Shown one piece after another: positions 45,101 through 53,235 of a stretch of DNA of 64,000 nucleotides. The notes under the pieces are model-generated. The model did not search any database. It saw only the letters and a list, made by a program, of their open reading frames with translations, and was not told the DNA's origin. The DNA comes from Novosphingobium sp. SG707 (GTDB lineage: Bacteria > Pseudomonadota > Alphaproteobacteria > Sphingomonadales > Sphingomonadaceae): the NCBI RefSeq assembly GCF_012275515.1, contig NZ_JAAZQL010000003.1:730611-794610 (forward strand), read 5' to 3'. Made by a program: the position numbers and the translations under genes. Every line of letters begins with the position of its first letter. The first letter of the stretch is position 1.

Positions 45101-47636
45101 CAGTGCCGTTGTTGGTGAAGCTGTCGGCGGTGCCGTTCAGGTTCACCGTGCCGGTATAGACGGAGGTGCTGCTGCGCGTGGCGGCCAGCGTGCCATTGTT
45201 GGTAATGGTCAGCGCGGTGGCGGGTAGATTGGTGCCCGACTGGATCACGGTGGCGCTTGTCAGCGCCGCCGCGTTGGTCGTTGTAACGCTGCCGTTCAGC
45301 ACCACGCTGCCGGTGCCTGCCAGATTGACGGTTGATCCCCAAGTGCCGCTGGTGCCCAGTGTCAGCGTCGCGCCGCCGGCCACCTGATAGCCCAGCGTTG
45401 CAAAGCCCGTATGGTTGGACAGCGTATCGCTGGCATCGGCGGTGACGTTGTAGCGCAGCGCCGAGCCATTCGCATAGACCGTGCCGTTGATCCCGGCATA
45501 GCCGCTGGTGCCCGCCCCGGTCAGCGAGGTGACCAGCGTGTCGGGAGCGCCCAGCGTCAGATCGCCGTTCAGCACGCCGCCCGCCAGGGCGACATAGGTA
45601 TTGCCGGTCATATAGGGCGAACTGGAGGCCAGGTTCACACCGCCGTTGATCGTGCCGGCGTTGTACACATTGTTCAACGAACTGCCCGAAGCCGTGATCG
45701 CCAGGCTGCTGCCGGAAATCACCCCGCCCGCCCGGTTGTCAATCGTGCTGTAGCTGTTGAGTTTGACCGCCGTGCCGGCAGACGAGATGGTGCCGGTGTT
45801 GACCAGCGTGCCGCCATTCAAGGCCAGCCCCACGCTTGCGCCCGAAATGGTGCCGCTGTTGCCGCCTGTGGAACAGGTGCAGGAGAACATCAGCGACAAG
45901 GCCGTGCCGCCGGTCGACCGGATCGTGCCGCTGTTGGTAAAACCGCTTCCGACATAAAGCGAGGCAGCGGTGCCCCCGGCAGTAATCGTGCCGCTGTTGG
46001 TAAAGCTGGTGCCGACCTGAAGCCCCACACCCGCACCGCTCGCGGTGATGGTGCCGGTGTTGTTGATGGAACCGTAGGCCATGGCGATGGCGGGTGTATT
46101 GCCCGGATTGTCGGCGGTGATGGAACCATCGTTGCGGAAAGTGCCGCCACTGAAATAGCTGTTCGCCTGGACGAGGATCTGGCCCGAGCGGTTGATGTTG
46201 GCGGCGTTGACCAATGTGCCCGAGCCATCGAAATTGATGGTCGAGGTCACCGGATAGCTGCTGCCCAGCGTCAGCGTGGTGCCCGCGGCCGGGGCCAGAT
46301 CGAGCACGCCGAAATTGGTGGGCAGCGCCAGCGCCGAAGAGAGTGTGGCATCGGCCGATGTGCGCAGCAGCAGCGTGTTGGTGCCCGCGCCGCCATCGAT
46401 ACTGCCCGTCACGCCGGTATAAAGGCTGCCGTTCTTCAATACGGCGACCAGCGTGTCGTTGCCCGTACCAAAACTGACATTGCCGTTGATGGTGCCCGCG
46501 GTGGAATCGATGGTGCTGTTGCCCGTACCCGTGACAATGTTGCCGGTGATCGTGCCGCTGTTGGTCAGGTTCAGCGTTCGGTCGGTGACAAGAACGTCGT
46601 TGCCCGCCTTCGTCGCGATAACGCCGCCCGCCTGATTGGTCACCTGCACTGATGCGCCGAGCAGCGAGAGCACCGTGCCTGTGCCGGTGTTGGTAAGGCT
46701 GCCCGCATTGGTGATGGTGGCCGAACCGGCGGTGACCAGCACGCTCGCGCCGCCCGCACTGATCTGGCCGCCCGCCTGATTGGTCAGCGCGAGATAGCTG
46801 TTGCTGATGGCCGCTCCGCTGCCGGTGTTGCTGATTGTGCCGGTGTTGCTGATGGGACCGTTGTAATTGACGATGGTGCCTGCTGCGCCCGACGATGTGA
46901 TCGTGCCGCTGTTGGTGATGGAGGCGTAATAGGAGGTGCTGCCGGCCCCCGGCGCGATCGCGCTCAGAGCGCCGCCGTCGATGGTGCCTGCGTTGTTGAT
47001 CGTGGCATTGGCCATGATCGCCCCGATGGTGCCGCCGGCCTGGTTGAGGATCGAGGAAAGATAGGCATAGTTGCCCGAACTGTAGAGCGCGATGCCGCTG
47101 GTGCCGGTGATTGTGCCTGCATTGTCGAGCGAGGCGCTGGCTGACCCATAGATATTGCCCGGAGTCTGCCCGACGAAAATGCCGTACAGCCCGCTGACCG
47201 AGCCGTTTTTGTCCACCGTGATTCGGGTGCTGGTGCCGGAATAGTCAGCGCTCGCCCCGCCCAGCGCGCCGGACGTCACCGCGATGCCTGGCGCGCCGGT
47301 GGCCGTCACCGTGCCGTTGACCGTGATCGAAGCGCTGCGCGAGGAATATGGCGAGACCGCGGGTATCGAGACGAGGATGGCGGCAGCGCCATTGTTGGCC
47401 ACGCTGGCTCCGCTGTTCACGGTCAGGGGGGAATTGGTCGTGCCGATTGTGAACCCCTGCGTGGTGGTGCCCGAACAGGTGACCGCTGTATTGGCCTGGC
47501 TGGGATTGGGGGAACATTGCGCCAGGGCCTGTCTGGGAATTGCGACCGTCAACGCGCCCAGACTGATTTGCGCAACCAAAAACACCGCTCTGCGCGAGCG
47601 GTGAAAATTCTTTTCCTGAAGCACAGGCCACCCCAC
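42120..47636 (-). CDS. Giant type V autotransporter adhesin-like protein
   Basis: 1838 residues read from a GTG at 47636; a GTG four codons later is also possible. A signal peptide ends around residue 39 (RQALAQ). The passenger of about 1500 residues is built from repeated NSGTI/NNGTI, GGTI and GNVNLG-type strands, which predict a long parallel beta-helix. Near residue 1400 a PGASPGTMTVNGN linker leads to the C-terminal autotransporter barrel (from about 1560, HYFSFGQAFGGL), which ends ...GLRFLF with the terminal Phe expected for BAM recognition. The role is probably adhesion or surface display. No dedicated partner gene is next to it. Confidence 0.85.
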   Translation of the reverse strand: MGWPVLQEKNFHRSRRAVFLVAQISLGALTVAIPRQALAQCSPNPSQANTAVTCSGTTTQGFTIGTTNSPLTVNSGASVANNGAAAILVSIPAVSPYSSRSASITVNGTVTATGAPGIAVTSGALGGASADYSGTSTRITVDKNGSVSGLYGIFVGQTPGNIYGSASASLDNAGTITGTSGIALYSSGNYAYLSSILNQAGGTIGAIMANATINNAGTIDGGALSAIAPGAGSTSYYASITNSGTITSSGAAGTIVNYNGPISNTGTISNTGSGAAISNSYLALTNQAGGQISAGGASVLVTAGSATITNAGSLTNTGTGTVLSLLGASVQVTNQAGGVIATKAGNDVLVTDRTLNLTNSGTITGNIVTGTGNSTIDSTAGTINGNVSFGTGNDTLVAVLKNGSLYTGVTGSIDGGAGTNTLLLRTSADATLSSALALPTNFGVLDLAPAAGTTLTLGSSYPVTSTINFDGSGTLVNAANINRSGQILVQANSYFSGGTFRNDGSITADNPGNTPAIAMAYGSINNTGTITASGAGVGLQVGTSFTNSGTITAGGTAASLYVGSGFTNSGTIRSTGGTALSLMFSCTCSTGGNSGTISGASVGLALNGGTLVNTGTISSAGTAVKLNSYSTIDNRAGGVISGSSLAITASGSSLNNVYNAGTINGGVNLASSSPYMTGNTYVALAGGVLNGDLTLGAPDTLVTSLTGAGTSGYAGINGTVYANGSALRYNVTADASDTLSNHTGFATLGYQVAGGATLTLGTSGTWGSTVNLAGTGSVVLNGSVTTTNAAALTSATVIQSGTNLPATALTITNNGTLAATRSSTSVYTGTVNLNGTADSFTNNGTVRFTDTTGTTGTTFAAVSATTVTNNGTISATGGAGVSATSLTNTGTIASNGDGVQLNGSTISNSGSITSTTGAAIRSIAYYSNANSVTNMAGGTITGVNTAVQMNGGLLSNAGTINGNVNLGYSPYGGTSYSSGAYVAGGGTISGNLVFGAGNDVLVETGSGYGVNGSIDGGGGTDFIGHQRSGTASVTLGGGLFSGFSGEFVAAAGAGSQVTVKAPSSYTGSIYVSGDGTIINQAATSGSVLGLDSAGVSYQPYSGVELGGFVNQANVGRVALNTASFSNSATIGSTSLVGSAVSLSTTKGLAFNNSGTILNDRTGLAVSMTTFTNANSAVINSGTITGGVATTLYGSYSASGIGNLSITNSGTITGIKPDFYGQTYAIYAAAYNGGSVAVTNSGVVNGDVQIYGPTASITNTGTINGNIITSAQATIQMNGGFSGYIRAYGTGKSTLSIGGGTQAAPVALASVYGISSLTQSSGFATLSGTGTFDTLAMSGGRFVGLAGSVLRAGTITVGSGATFGSAGTVNGNISVSGILSPGASPGTMTVNGNVTLNGGSISQFEITPTAQDKLNINGKLVIASGSTLQIVASTPVKAGSTLNLISASGGITGTYDTVTGLPGVVKTQANGDLGLLVQFANSSTYNPQVQRAITYVNNAMAASGAPAALFPALSALQDGNGAPIASAFARITPEPYADAMEIGAETALSLAATARTLGAGENRGPQHYFSFGQAFGGLHQFSGDDHQGISRATINGYGVLGGVGVAGEGYALTGYAGWIGQNQSVEAIGALTRTQGVVGGVALRLGTAATQITLSAAYDAARATTHRSVPDAGQISASYTLPTVSLDASISHTVALSQNWVLRPHLGATWVKTRHGAFSESSPHPYALQLAAADRKQAFIDGGISFESPEEAKGRWRRFLTLGLRYRLQGDPVSAAAALAGGGYSLLAYGAGRNRFSGTAAVGAEFRVGPGVVLFSTASGELGEASKRESVTTGLRFLF

Positions 47637-47650
47637 TTGTTCGATATATA

Positions 47651-47668
47651 TTAAGTTATATTACTTAA
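47651..47668. promoter_or_regulatory. AT-rich dyad upstream of the autotransporter
   Basis: TTAAGT, six AT-rich bases, ACTTAA form a perfect dyad 15 bases upstream of the autotransporter start on the leftward transcript. It could be an operator or overlap the -10 region. Confidence 0.35.
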
Positions 47669-48417
47669 TCGAAGGCCTGTCATCAAAAACCTGAAAAAAT
47701 TCGCAATTTGGCGAATTCGGTTGGGCCCGACGAATTCGATGGGTACTTGCCTTGGCTTTGGTACTGCCGGTTCATGACATCCTTAAAATATGCAGCCGAC
47801 CTCTGCTGGGCCCGATGCATGTCCGGACTTTGTCTATCCGGGCTGCTTCCCGCCGTGAACCCGGCAGCTGTTGTTCAGCACCCAATCGCGGATCCCGGGT
47901 CTGCGCCGGCCCGCAAACCGGTTGTAACAGGCGATCGAGCGGTCAGAGCTATGGGGATATCCCCCCAACGCAAACGGTCGGTGGGACCCGGAGAAGACGG
48001 GCGCTAGGTGCGTGCGGGGCGGCTCTTCGGGGTACGCCGCACGGCTTGTTGGATGACAAGGGCTCGCAGATTACCCTAGCCGGATTCGCCGGTCCCTTCG
48101 TCCTGCCATCAGGCCTTCTCCCTCGGAACGGCGCTCATTGTGCAAAGCCGACAAACTCAATGTCTTGTATGCCTTCGCGCCCTGAAGGTCTGCCAGAAGA
48201 GAAATGCTCTATTTAAGTGGGCAGCTACCTCATTCTGGCACTTCGTGATGCCTTCGGTAGATGTTCATCCCGACAGATATTCAGATCAATTGCCATTTGG
48301 CGGAAGGAAATGCTTGGCCATGCCCCTCCGGGCGACGCGGATCGACCGCAGCATCGAGGAGAAGCTGCGATCACGGCAGGCGTGCTCCCGCCGCAATCGA
48401 CAGCCGAAATTTCAAAC
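47669..48417. other. Intergenic region between autotransporter and galU
   Basis: 749 bases. Frames on both strands are short, mutually overlapping and unrelated to known families. It holds the upstream region of the autotransporter gene and the downstream end of galU. I see nothing else. Confidence 0.35.
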
Positions 48418-49332
48418 TCAGGCAGATTTGTGACCGCTCGAGCCCAAGAGCCGTTCGGCCATGGCCCGTACCTCGTCGGCCATATCCGGCCTCTCGAGAG
48501 CGAGAGCCAGAGTGGCTTCCACAAAGCCCGTCTTTGAGCCGCAATCGTAACGATTGCCCTCAAAAGTCACCGCATGGAATGCCTGGGAACCGATCAGCTT
48601 GGCCATGGCGTCGGTCAGCTGAATTTCGCCGCCCGCCCCCTTTTCCTGTGTGGACAGGATGTCGATCACCTCCGGCTGGAGAATGTAGCGACCCGATACA
48701 ATAAGGTTCGAGGGAGCGTCCTCCACTTTGGGCTTCTCTACCAGACCTTTCACTTCTGTCAGTGCCTCGTTGAAACCTTCCGGTTTGTTGCCCGGCGCAA
48801 TCACGCCATAGGACGACACGTCCTCGCGCGGAACTTCGAGCACTGAGATCAGGTTGCCGCCAACCTGATTATAGGCATCGACCATCTGTTTCATGCAGCC
48901 CTTCTTGCCGATCATCAGTTCGTCCGGCAGGAAAATCGCGAAAGGCTCATTGCCGATCACGGCGCGCGCGCACCAGATCGCATGGCCCAGACCCATCGGC
49001 ACCTGCTGACGCACGGTGACCAGATTACCCGGCTTGATGCGGGTGGGTTCGAGCACGTCGAGCGACTTGCCGCGCCCTTCCATCGTGGCTTCGAGTTCGA
49101 ACGCCGTGTCGAAATGTTCGACGATGGCGGTCTTGCCGCGGCCGGTCACAAAGATGAGCTGTTCGATGCCCGCTTCGCGCGCTTCATCGACGGCGTATTG
49201 GATCAAAGGACGATCAACGATAGGCAGCATTTCCTTGGGGATCGCCTTGGTCGCAGGCAGGAAACGCGTTCCCAGGCCAGCAACAGGGAAAACGGCCTTG
49301 CGGATGGGCTTGATAGGTTGAGCAGTGTTCAT
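48418..49332 (-). CDS. galU: UTP-glucose-1-phosphate uridylyltransferase
   Basis: 304 residues, the normal length for bacterial GalU, which makes UDP-glucose from UTP and glucose-1-phosphate for polysaccharide and glycolipid synthesis. The N-terminal nucleotide-binding motif reads FPVAGLGTRFLPATKAIPKEML (about 14-35), followed by the substrate-binding PMGLGHA (about 112-118), FLPDE and LVEKPK. It is usually a chromosomal housekeeping gene, so its presence among plasmid genes points to an accessory copy or a chromid. It stands alone; the upstream gap carries IS debris. Confidence 0.92.
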   Translation of the reverse strand: MNTAQPIKPIRKAVFPVAGLGTRFLPATKAIPKEMLPIVDRPLIQYAVDEAREAGIEQLIFVTGRGKTAIVEHFDTAFELEATMEGRGKSLDVLEPTRIKPGNLVTVRQQVPMGLGHAIWCARAVIGNEPFAIFLPDELMIGKKGCMKQMVDAYNQVGGNLISVLEVPREDVSSYGVIAPGNKPEGFNEALTEVKGLVEKPKVEDAPSNLIVSGRYILQPEVIDILSTQEKGAGGEIQLTDAMAKLIGSQAFHAVTFEGNRYDCGSKTGFVEATLALALERPDMADEVRAMAERLLGSSGHKSA

Positions 49333-49712
49333 ATATCCCCCTAATAATCCGGGAAAATTATACGCGCCAATACTTATGTTGCAAGTGCGAGCAGTGTGCT
49401 TGGTCGCGTCCGGAGGGGAACCGAAGCTCTATCCGTGATTTTGAGGTTTCGGCGGAGTCGAACCCGTTCGGGAGCCATTCGAGATACTGCCGGCATTCAT
49501 TCCTCAGATTGCCGCATCGGAAAGACTTAAGCGGGGTGGGCGGCCCAGAGGCTTCAGGAAACGCAGGGAGCCGAGACAGGTGTCTTCCCGACCAAACTGA
49601 TGGACGCCGGGGCAACTTTCCATATGACAGTTGGCAATGCCGCAAGGATGCCAAATGCAATCACATTGTTCGGTCTCAGCACCTATGGCCCAGAAATGGG
49701 GTTGCGGATAAC
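49333..49712. other. Intergenic region upstream of galU
   Basis: 380 bases with the leftward galU promoter region (AT-rich at 49340-49375) and no supported gene. It borders the IS debris that begins with the inverted repeat at 49713. Confidence 0.35.
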
Positions 49713-49770
49713 GGAGGGATTGGGTCTCGTCGTAACGACGCGAGGAGTGACGGTGAGACCCAATCCCTCC
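49713..49770. repeat. 16-bp perfect inverted repeat at the left end of IS debris
   Basis: GGAGGGATTGGGTCTC (49713-49728) and GAGACCCAATCCCTCC (49755-49770) are perfect inverted repeats around a 26-base spacer. The second arm lies within the beginning of an IS3-type orfA reading frame. This may be two abutted IS ends or a hairpin formed by an element inserting next to its own end. Confidence 0.7.
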
Positions 49771-50109
49771 AGCCCAAAATCGACTGCCAAGCCTACGAAG
49801 TAGCCCGCCGAGGCGGTGGTGAAGGATATTCGCCGCGCCGCGCGCCGACATTTCCCGGCTGAAGGCAAAATCAGGATCGTGCTCGATGGCATGCGTGGCG
49901 AGGAGAGCATCGCAGAGCTGTCCCGCCGCGAGGGCAACGCACGCAGCTTGTATTACTTTTGGCCGAAGGAGTTCTTCGAGACCGGCAAGCGCCGTCTGGC
50001 CGGGGACACCGTCAGCGCCGTCACTACGGATTTGCGCCGCGAGACGCTGGCCTTCAAGGAATACATGCTCGACCTGACGCTCAAGAGCCGCCTGCTGAAA
50101 AAAGTCTGA
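49746..50109 (+). pseudogene. IS3-type transposase orfA with internal stop
   Basis: The frame reads KSTAKPTK, then TAG (in place of Gln), then PAEAVVKDIRRAARRHFPAEGKIRIVLDG, EESIAELSRREG, SLYYFWPKEFFE, KRRLAGD and ends with LLKK, next to an A-rich slippage sequence. This is the usual helix-turn-helix plus leucine-zipper orfA of IS3-family elements; a restart at 49816 gives the 97-codon open part. Confidence 0.75.
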
Positions 50110-50640
50110 CCGCGCACCAGCGATCCGCCCCTCCGAGCACAGGATCTATCGCTACCTGTTGCGCGGTCTGGCGGTCATTTGGCCCAACCAGGTTTGGTGT
50201 GCCGATGCGACTTATCTGCCGATGCGGCGTGGCCTTCTCTCTTTGGTGGCGATCATGGATCGGGCGACACGCAAGGCGCTCGCCTGACGCATCCCGAACA
50301 CGACAGACGCCGCATTTTGCGTTGAGGCCTTGCAGATGCCATGCCCGCTACGGCAAGTCCGAGATCCTCAACACCGTTCAGGGCAGCCAATTTACAGGTC
50401 ATGCCTTCACCGGCGTGCTGCGAGCAGCAGAGGTGCGGATCAGCATGGATGGGCGGGGCGGCTGGATGGATAACGTCTTCATCGAGCGTCTCTGGCGATC
50501 GGTGAAGTGCGAGTGTGTGTATCTCCACGCCTTCGGGACCGGCAGCGAACTGCGGTCGGGCCTCGGGCGCTGGTTCGCCATCGGCCTCATTTCGCCCTTA
50601 GAACCCCGGCAGAGGCATATCGGCAAACCGGCCCGTCATG
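50108..50640 (+). pseudogene. Fragment of a second IS3-type transposase orfB (DDE domain)
   Basis: Frame-joined reading: HRIYRYLLRGLAVIWPNQVW, CADATYLPMRRGLLSLVAIMD, then ARYGKSEILNTVQGSQFT, AEVRISMDGRGGWMDNVFIERLWRSVK. The catalytic acidic positions of the DDE domain can be placed (D in CADATYL, E in FIERLW), but the second Asp position (NTDQGSQ in relatives) reads NTVQGSQ. Several shifts and stops make it inactive. Confidence 0.7.
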
Positions 50641-50674
50641 TCATGCGGGGCATGTCCCCCATGACATGACGGGC
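50632..50674. repeat. 14-bp perfect inverted repeat inside IS debris
   Basis: CCCGTCATGTCATG and CATGACATGACGGG flank a short centre (CGGGGCATGTCCC), forming a strong hairpin just before the inner IS terminus. It interrupts the expected orfB C-terminus and may mark a small insertion. Confidence 0.65.
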
Positions 50675-51034
50675 AAACTCGCGGCATGACGACATCGGGT
50701 TTGAGCCTGACTTCGCCGCAAACCTGTCCGGGAAGGCGGGACCATATGTCAGATCAAGGCATTCATCGCGCAATATGATCACCAGCGCTATCACGAGAGC
50801 CTCGGCAATGTGACGCCCGCCGACGCCTACTTCGGCCGCGATCAGCAGATCAATGCATAGCGTGCCGCCATCAAGAAGCAGACCATCGAACATCGCCGCT
50901 TGCGGCACCGCAAGCTCGCCGCCTAAAAGCCAGCCTCAAACGAGGCCCGCTCTCCGCTGCCGCGCCGCCGACTTTGCGCCAAATGTTTCGACGGCGGACA
51001 CCGGTCACGGGTTCGCTATCCCATTCCACAAAAG

Positions 51035-51904
51035 CTAACCATATGCCTCCTCTCGCTGCCAATAGGTCAAAACAATCTTCTCACCTGCCTGCACAATCTC
51101 CCCGCCATGCAGGGTCTCGTTGGCTCTGTTTCCGCTGGCATCAACATTGTGAAACATAATTGCGGCACCACGTTGCGGGCGCAATGTCAGCCCCAGATTC
51201 GGGAAAACGGTACCGCCGCCACATTCAGGCGAGCGCAAATAGACAAGGATTGTGTTCACCCGCTGACCACCGTTGGCGCGGTGCACATCCCCCGCCCTGC
51301 CCTCTGGGAAGGCGTCGAAATGAGGACGATATTCCTGTCCGGGCGCGTAGCGGAGAATTTGCAGCCCTTCGCCATGGTCAATCGGCCATGATGTCAAAGT
51401 GGCCAGACGTCTTTCAATCTTTGTCACGAGATCGGTTTCTGCGCGCACCAGCATCACCCCTGTGCTCGACCTTTCGGGATGGGGAACAGCGCTGCCGTCC
51501 GTCTCATCGACAACCGTAGATGGCAGTAAACCGCGCAATTCGGCATAAGCAATGAGTTGCTCACATTCCTCGGCGGACAACACATTTTCGCAGACTGCTA
51601 TGGCCGGAGCAGCAAGTCGCATCGTCACGGCCACGCTCTGCCCCTCAATCTGGGAAACCCCGATCAAAGGCAATTCGGGACGAACGGATAGCGCGACGGG
51701 ATGCTCATGGGGTTTCGAGGCAAACGCGATGGCCTCAGCAGCCGCGTTCGCTGTCCAGCCCGCCGCAACCATCCGCTGCGCCATATCGGCATGATCGCAT
51801 CCGGCGCGGACATTGGTGAACACCCAATCGCGCCATTCGGACCCGTGGGAATCTATGGCGGCATTCTGCGTCGCGACTGACGGGCCCGCCATTTGTGATG
51901 TCAT
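51035..51904 (-). CDS. 2-oxoglutarate/Fe(II) dioxygenase, prolyl-4-hydroxylase type
   Basis: 289 residues from ATG 51904, one base after the Slam stop, with CGGAG nine bases upstream; a start at 51931 inside the Slam gene is possible. The C-terminal 190 residues are a P4H-like double-stranded beta-helix. The iron ligands His195 and Asp197 lie in YRPHFDAF, the distal His266 in NETLHGG, and the 2-oxoglutarate-binding Lys276 in GEKIVLTYW. The N-terminal 80 residues form a helical extension. There is no signal peptide, so it should act in the cytoplasm. It is last in a three-gene operon with a Pro-rich lipoprotein and Slam, which makes the Pro-rich linker a candidate substrate (inference). Confidence 0.88.
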   Translation of the reverse strand: MTSQMAGPSVATQNAAIDSHGSEWRDWVFTNVRAGCDHADMAQRMVAAGWTANAAAEAIAFASKPHEHPVALSVRPELPLIGVSQIEGQSVAVTMRLAAPAIAVCENVLSAEECEQLIAYAELRGLLPSTVVDETDGSAVPHPERSSTGVMLVRAETDLVTKIERRLATLTSWPIDHGEGLQILRYAPGQEYRPHFDAFPEGRAGDVHRANGGQRVNTILVYLRSPECGGGTVFPNLGLTLRPQRGAAIMFHNVDASGNRANETLHGGEIVQAGEKIVLTYWQREEAYG

Positions 51905-51905
51905 C

Positions 51906-53219
51906 TCAAAAACTCCGTGTGATGCCGACATCGGTGGTCACGCGGCGAAAGTCGTAAATTCCCACCGTGGACCAATTGCGCTCATAAGCAACCCGTACCA
52001 CCGGAGAGAAGCCCGCCACTTCCACCTTGCGCCACACCGCCCCGATGCCCCCGCGCAAATACCAGTCCGTGCGCCGTTCCGGGAAAAGGAACAGGCGCGC
52101 ATCGGCGCCCAAACGGCTGCCGCTGGCTGTGGCAAACAGTGTTGTCTTGCCAAAGTCGTGCCAGTAGACGCCCCCGACCGCGCCCGAGGCCGTGGCATAG
52201 CCGGGATCGCGCGCCGTCTGACGGTTGGCGGAAAGCGTCACACTGGCGCCCGACCGTGCGGACAGCGCGCGTTCATAACTGACGGCGGCGGTGTAGATCA
52301 TGCCATCCTGGAGGCTGTTGGTGGCATAGCGCACGCGGTTGAGGCTGATGGTCGTGTCAATCTGCGCGCGCTTTCCAGCGGGGTGCAGCCAATCGAGACT
52401 GAGGCTTTGCGTGCGGGCATAGATGTTTCCACCATACCAGCGCCATGTGTACCCCGCCGAGGGCGTGATGCGATCTGCCCTGTGGCGATATTCCAATCCA
52501 AGCTGAGCCGAAGCGGAAATGTCGTTGAACTGGCTGGATTGATAGAGCGTCGCCTGACTCGACACACGCGGGACGAGGGTAAAGCTCTTGCCAAGATCGA
52601 GGCGGCCATAGATCTGGCTCGATTCCTTGACCCCCAGACCAGATTGCTGGCGCGCATCCTGCGACAGGTTGAGCGGAGCGATCACCGTATCGAGCGTGGT
52701 GGCGCTGGTGGCTCGGTTGATATTGCTGTCGGGGGCCAGCGCCAGTTCAAAAGACCCGCCCCAAGGTTTGCGAGAGCGCAGCGCGGCGGCATATTGCTTG
52801 ACCACCTGCGCAACCTGCGGCGGGAGGCCGCCGGCTTGCGCCTGACGCAGCTCGCGGCGGGCGGCTGTGAGGTCGCCCATCTGAGCGAGAACGTCTGCTA
52901 GTTCCAAGCGAGCGGGCTGGGCATTGGGCTCGCTATCGAGAATAGTGCGCAACAGGAGCGCGGCTTCAGTGAGTCGACCTTGTTTTTTCAATAGGTTGGC
53001 GTGGCGGAAACTAGCCTCATTGCGAAGGCTGGGGTTGGGGTCATGTTCAAGAGCAGCATATATGGTTGATGCAGTGTCTGCGTCACGCGCGGCAAGCGCC
53101 CTTTCCGCCATGGCGAAAAGCTGGGATGCAGTAAAATGACTGGGCGTTTGGGCGATCACGGCGCCATAAGTTCCCACCGCCGCGGTCAAGCCGGTCGCAA
53201 TCTTCCAGTACGAGGCCAT
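51906..53219 (-). CDS. Surface lipoprotein assembly modifier (Slam), copy 1
   Basis: 437 residues. A signal peptide (cleavage after VIAQ, about 24) is followed by TPR-like helices (about 30-150: ERALAARDADTASTIYAAL, EASFRHANLLKKQGRLTEAALLL, ARLELADVLAQMGDLTAARREL) and a C-terminal DUF560 beta-barrel (from about 155: GSFELALAPDSNINRAT) that ends RRVTTDVGITRSF with the terminal Phe. Slam proteins move specific TbpB-like lipoproteins across the outer membrane. It starts 16 bases after the lipoprotein gene and is followed by the dioxygenase gene, all leftward. A paralogue is at 57966-59339. Confidence 0.88.
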   Translation of the reverse strand: MASYWKIATGLTAAVGTYGAVIAQTPSHFTASQLFAMAERALAARDADTASTIYAALEHDPNPSLRNEASFRHANLLKKQGRLTEAALLLRTILDSEPNAQPARLELADVLAQMGDLTAARRELRQAQAGGLPPQVAQVVKQYAAALRSRKPWGGSFELALAPDSNINRATSATTLDTVIAPLNLSQDARQQSGLGVKESSQIYGRLDLGKSFTLVPRVSSQATLYQSSQFNDISASAQLGLEYRHRADRITPSAGYTWRWYGGNIYARTQSLSLDWLHPAGKRAQIDTTISLNRVRYATNSLQDGMIYTAAVSYERALSARSGASVTLSANRQTARDPGYATASGAVGGVYWHDFGKTTLFATASGSRLGADARLFLFPERRTDWYLRGGIGAVWRKVEVAGFSPVVRVAYERNWSTVGIYDFRRVTTDVGITRSF

Positions 53220-53235
53220 ATGGCAATATTCGCTC

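Larger units (their letters stand above)
49746..50930 (+). mobile_element. Nested IS3-family insertion sequence debris
   Basis: The outer element begins with orfA and ends with the last 60 codons of an IS3-type orfB (IKAFIAQYDHQRYHESL, NVTPADAYFGRDQQ, then stop, IEHRRLRHRKLAA, near 50752-50925). Between them lies part of a different IS3-family orfB (50108-50640, DDE segment ISMDGRGGWMDNVFIERLW) that ends in an IS terminus CTGTCCGGGAAGGCGGGACCA around 50725-50746. Both transposases are broken by stops and frameshifts. The inner terminus matches the IS end at 63911. Confidence 0.75.

Noticed and set aside
45411..46652. 413-codon rightward open frame
   Set aside because: Antisense to the autotransporter repeats; its own repeated composition mirrors them and no family is recognisable.
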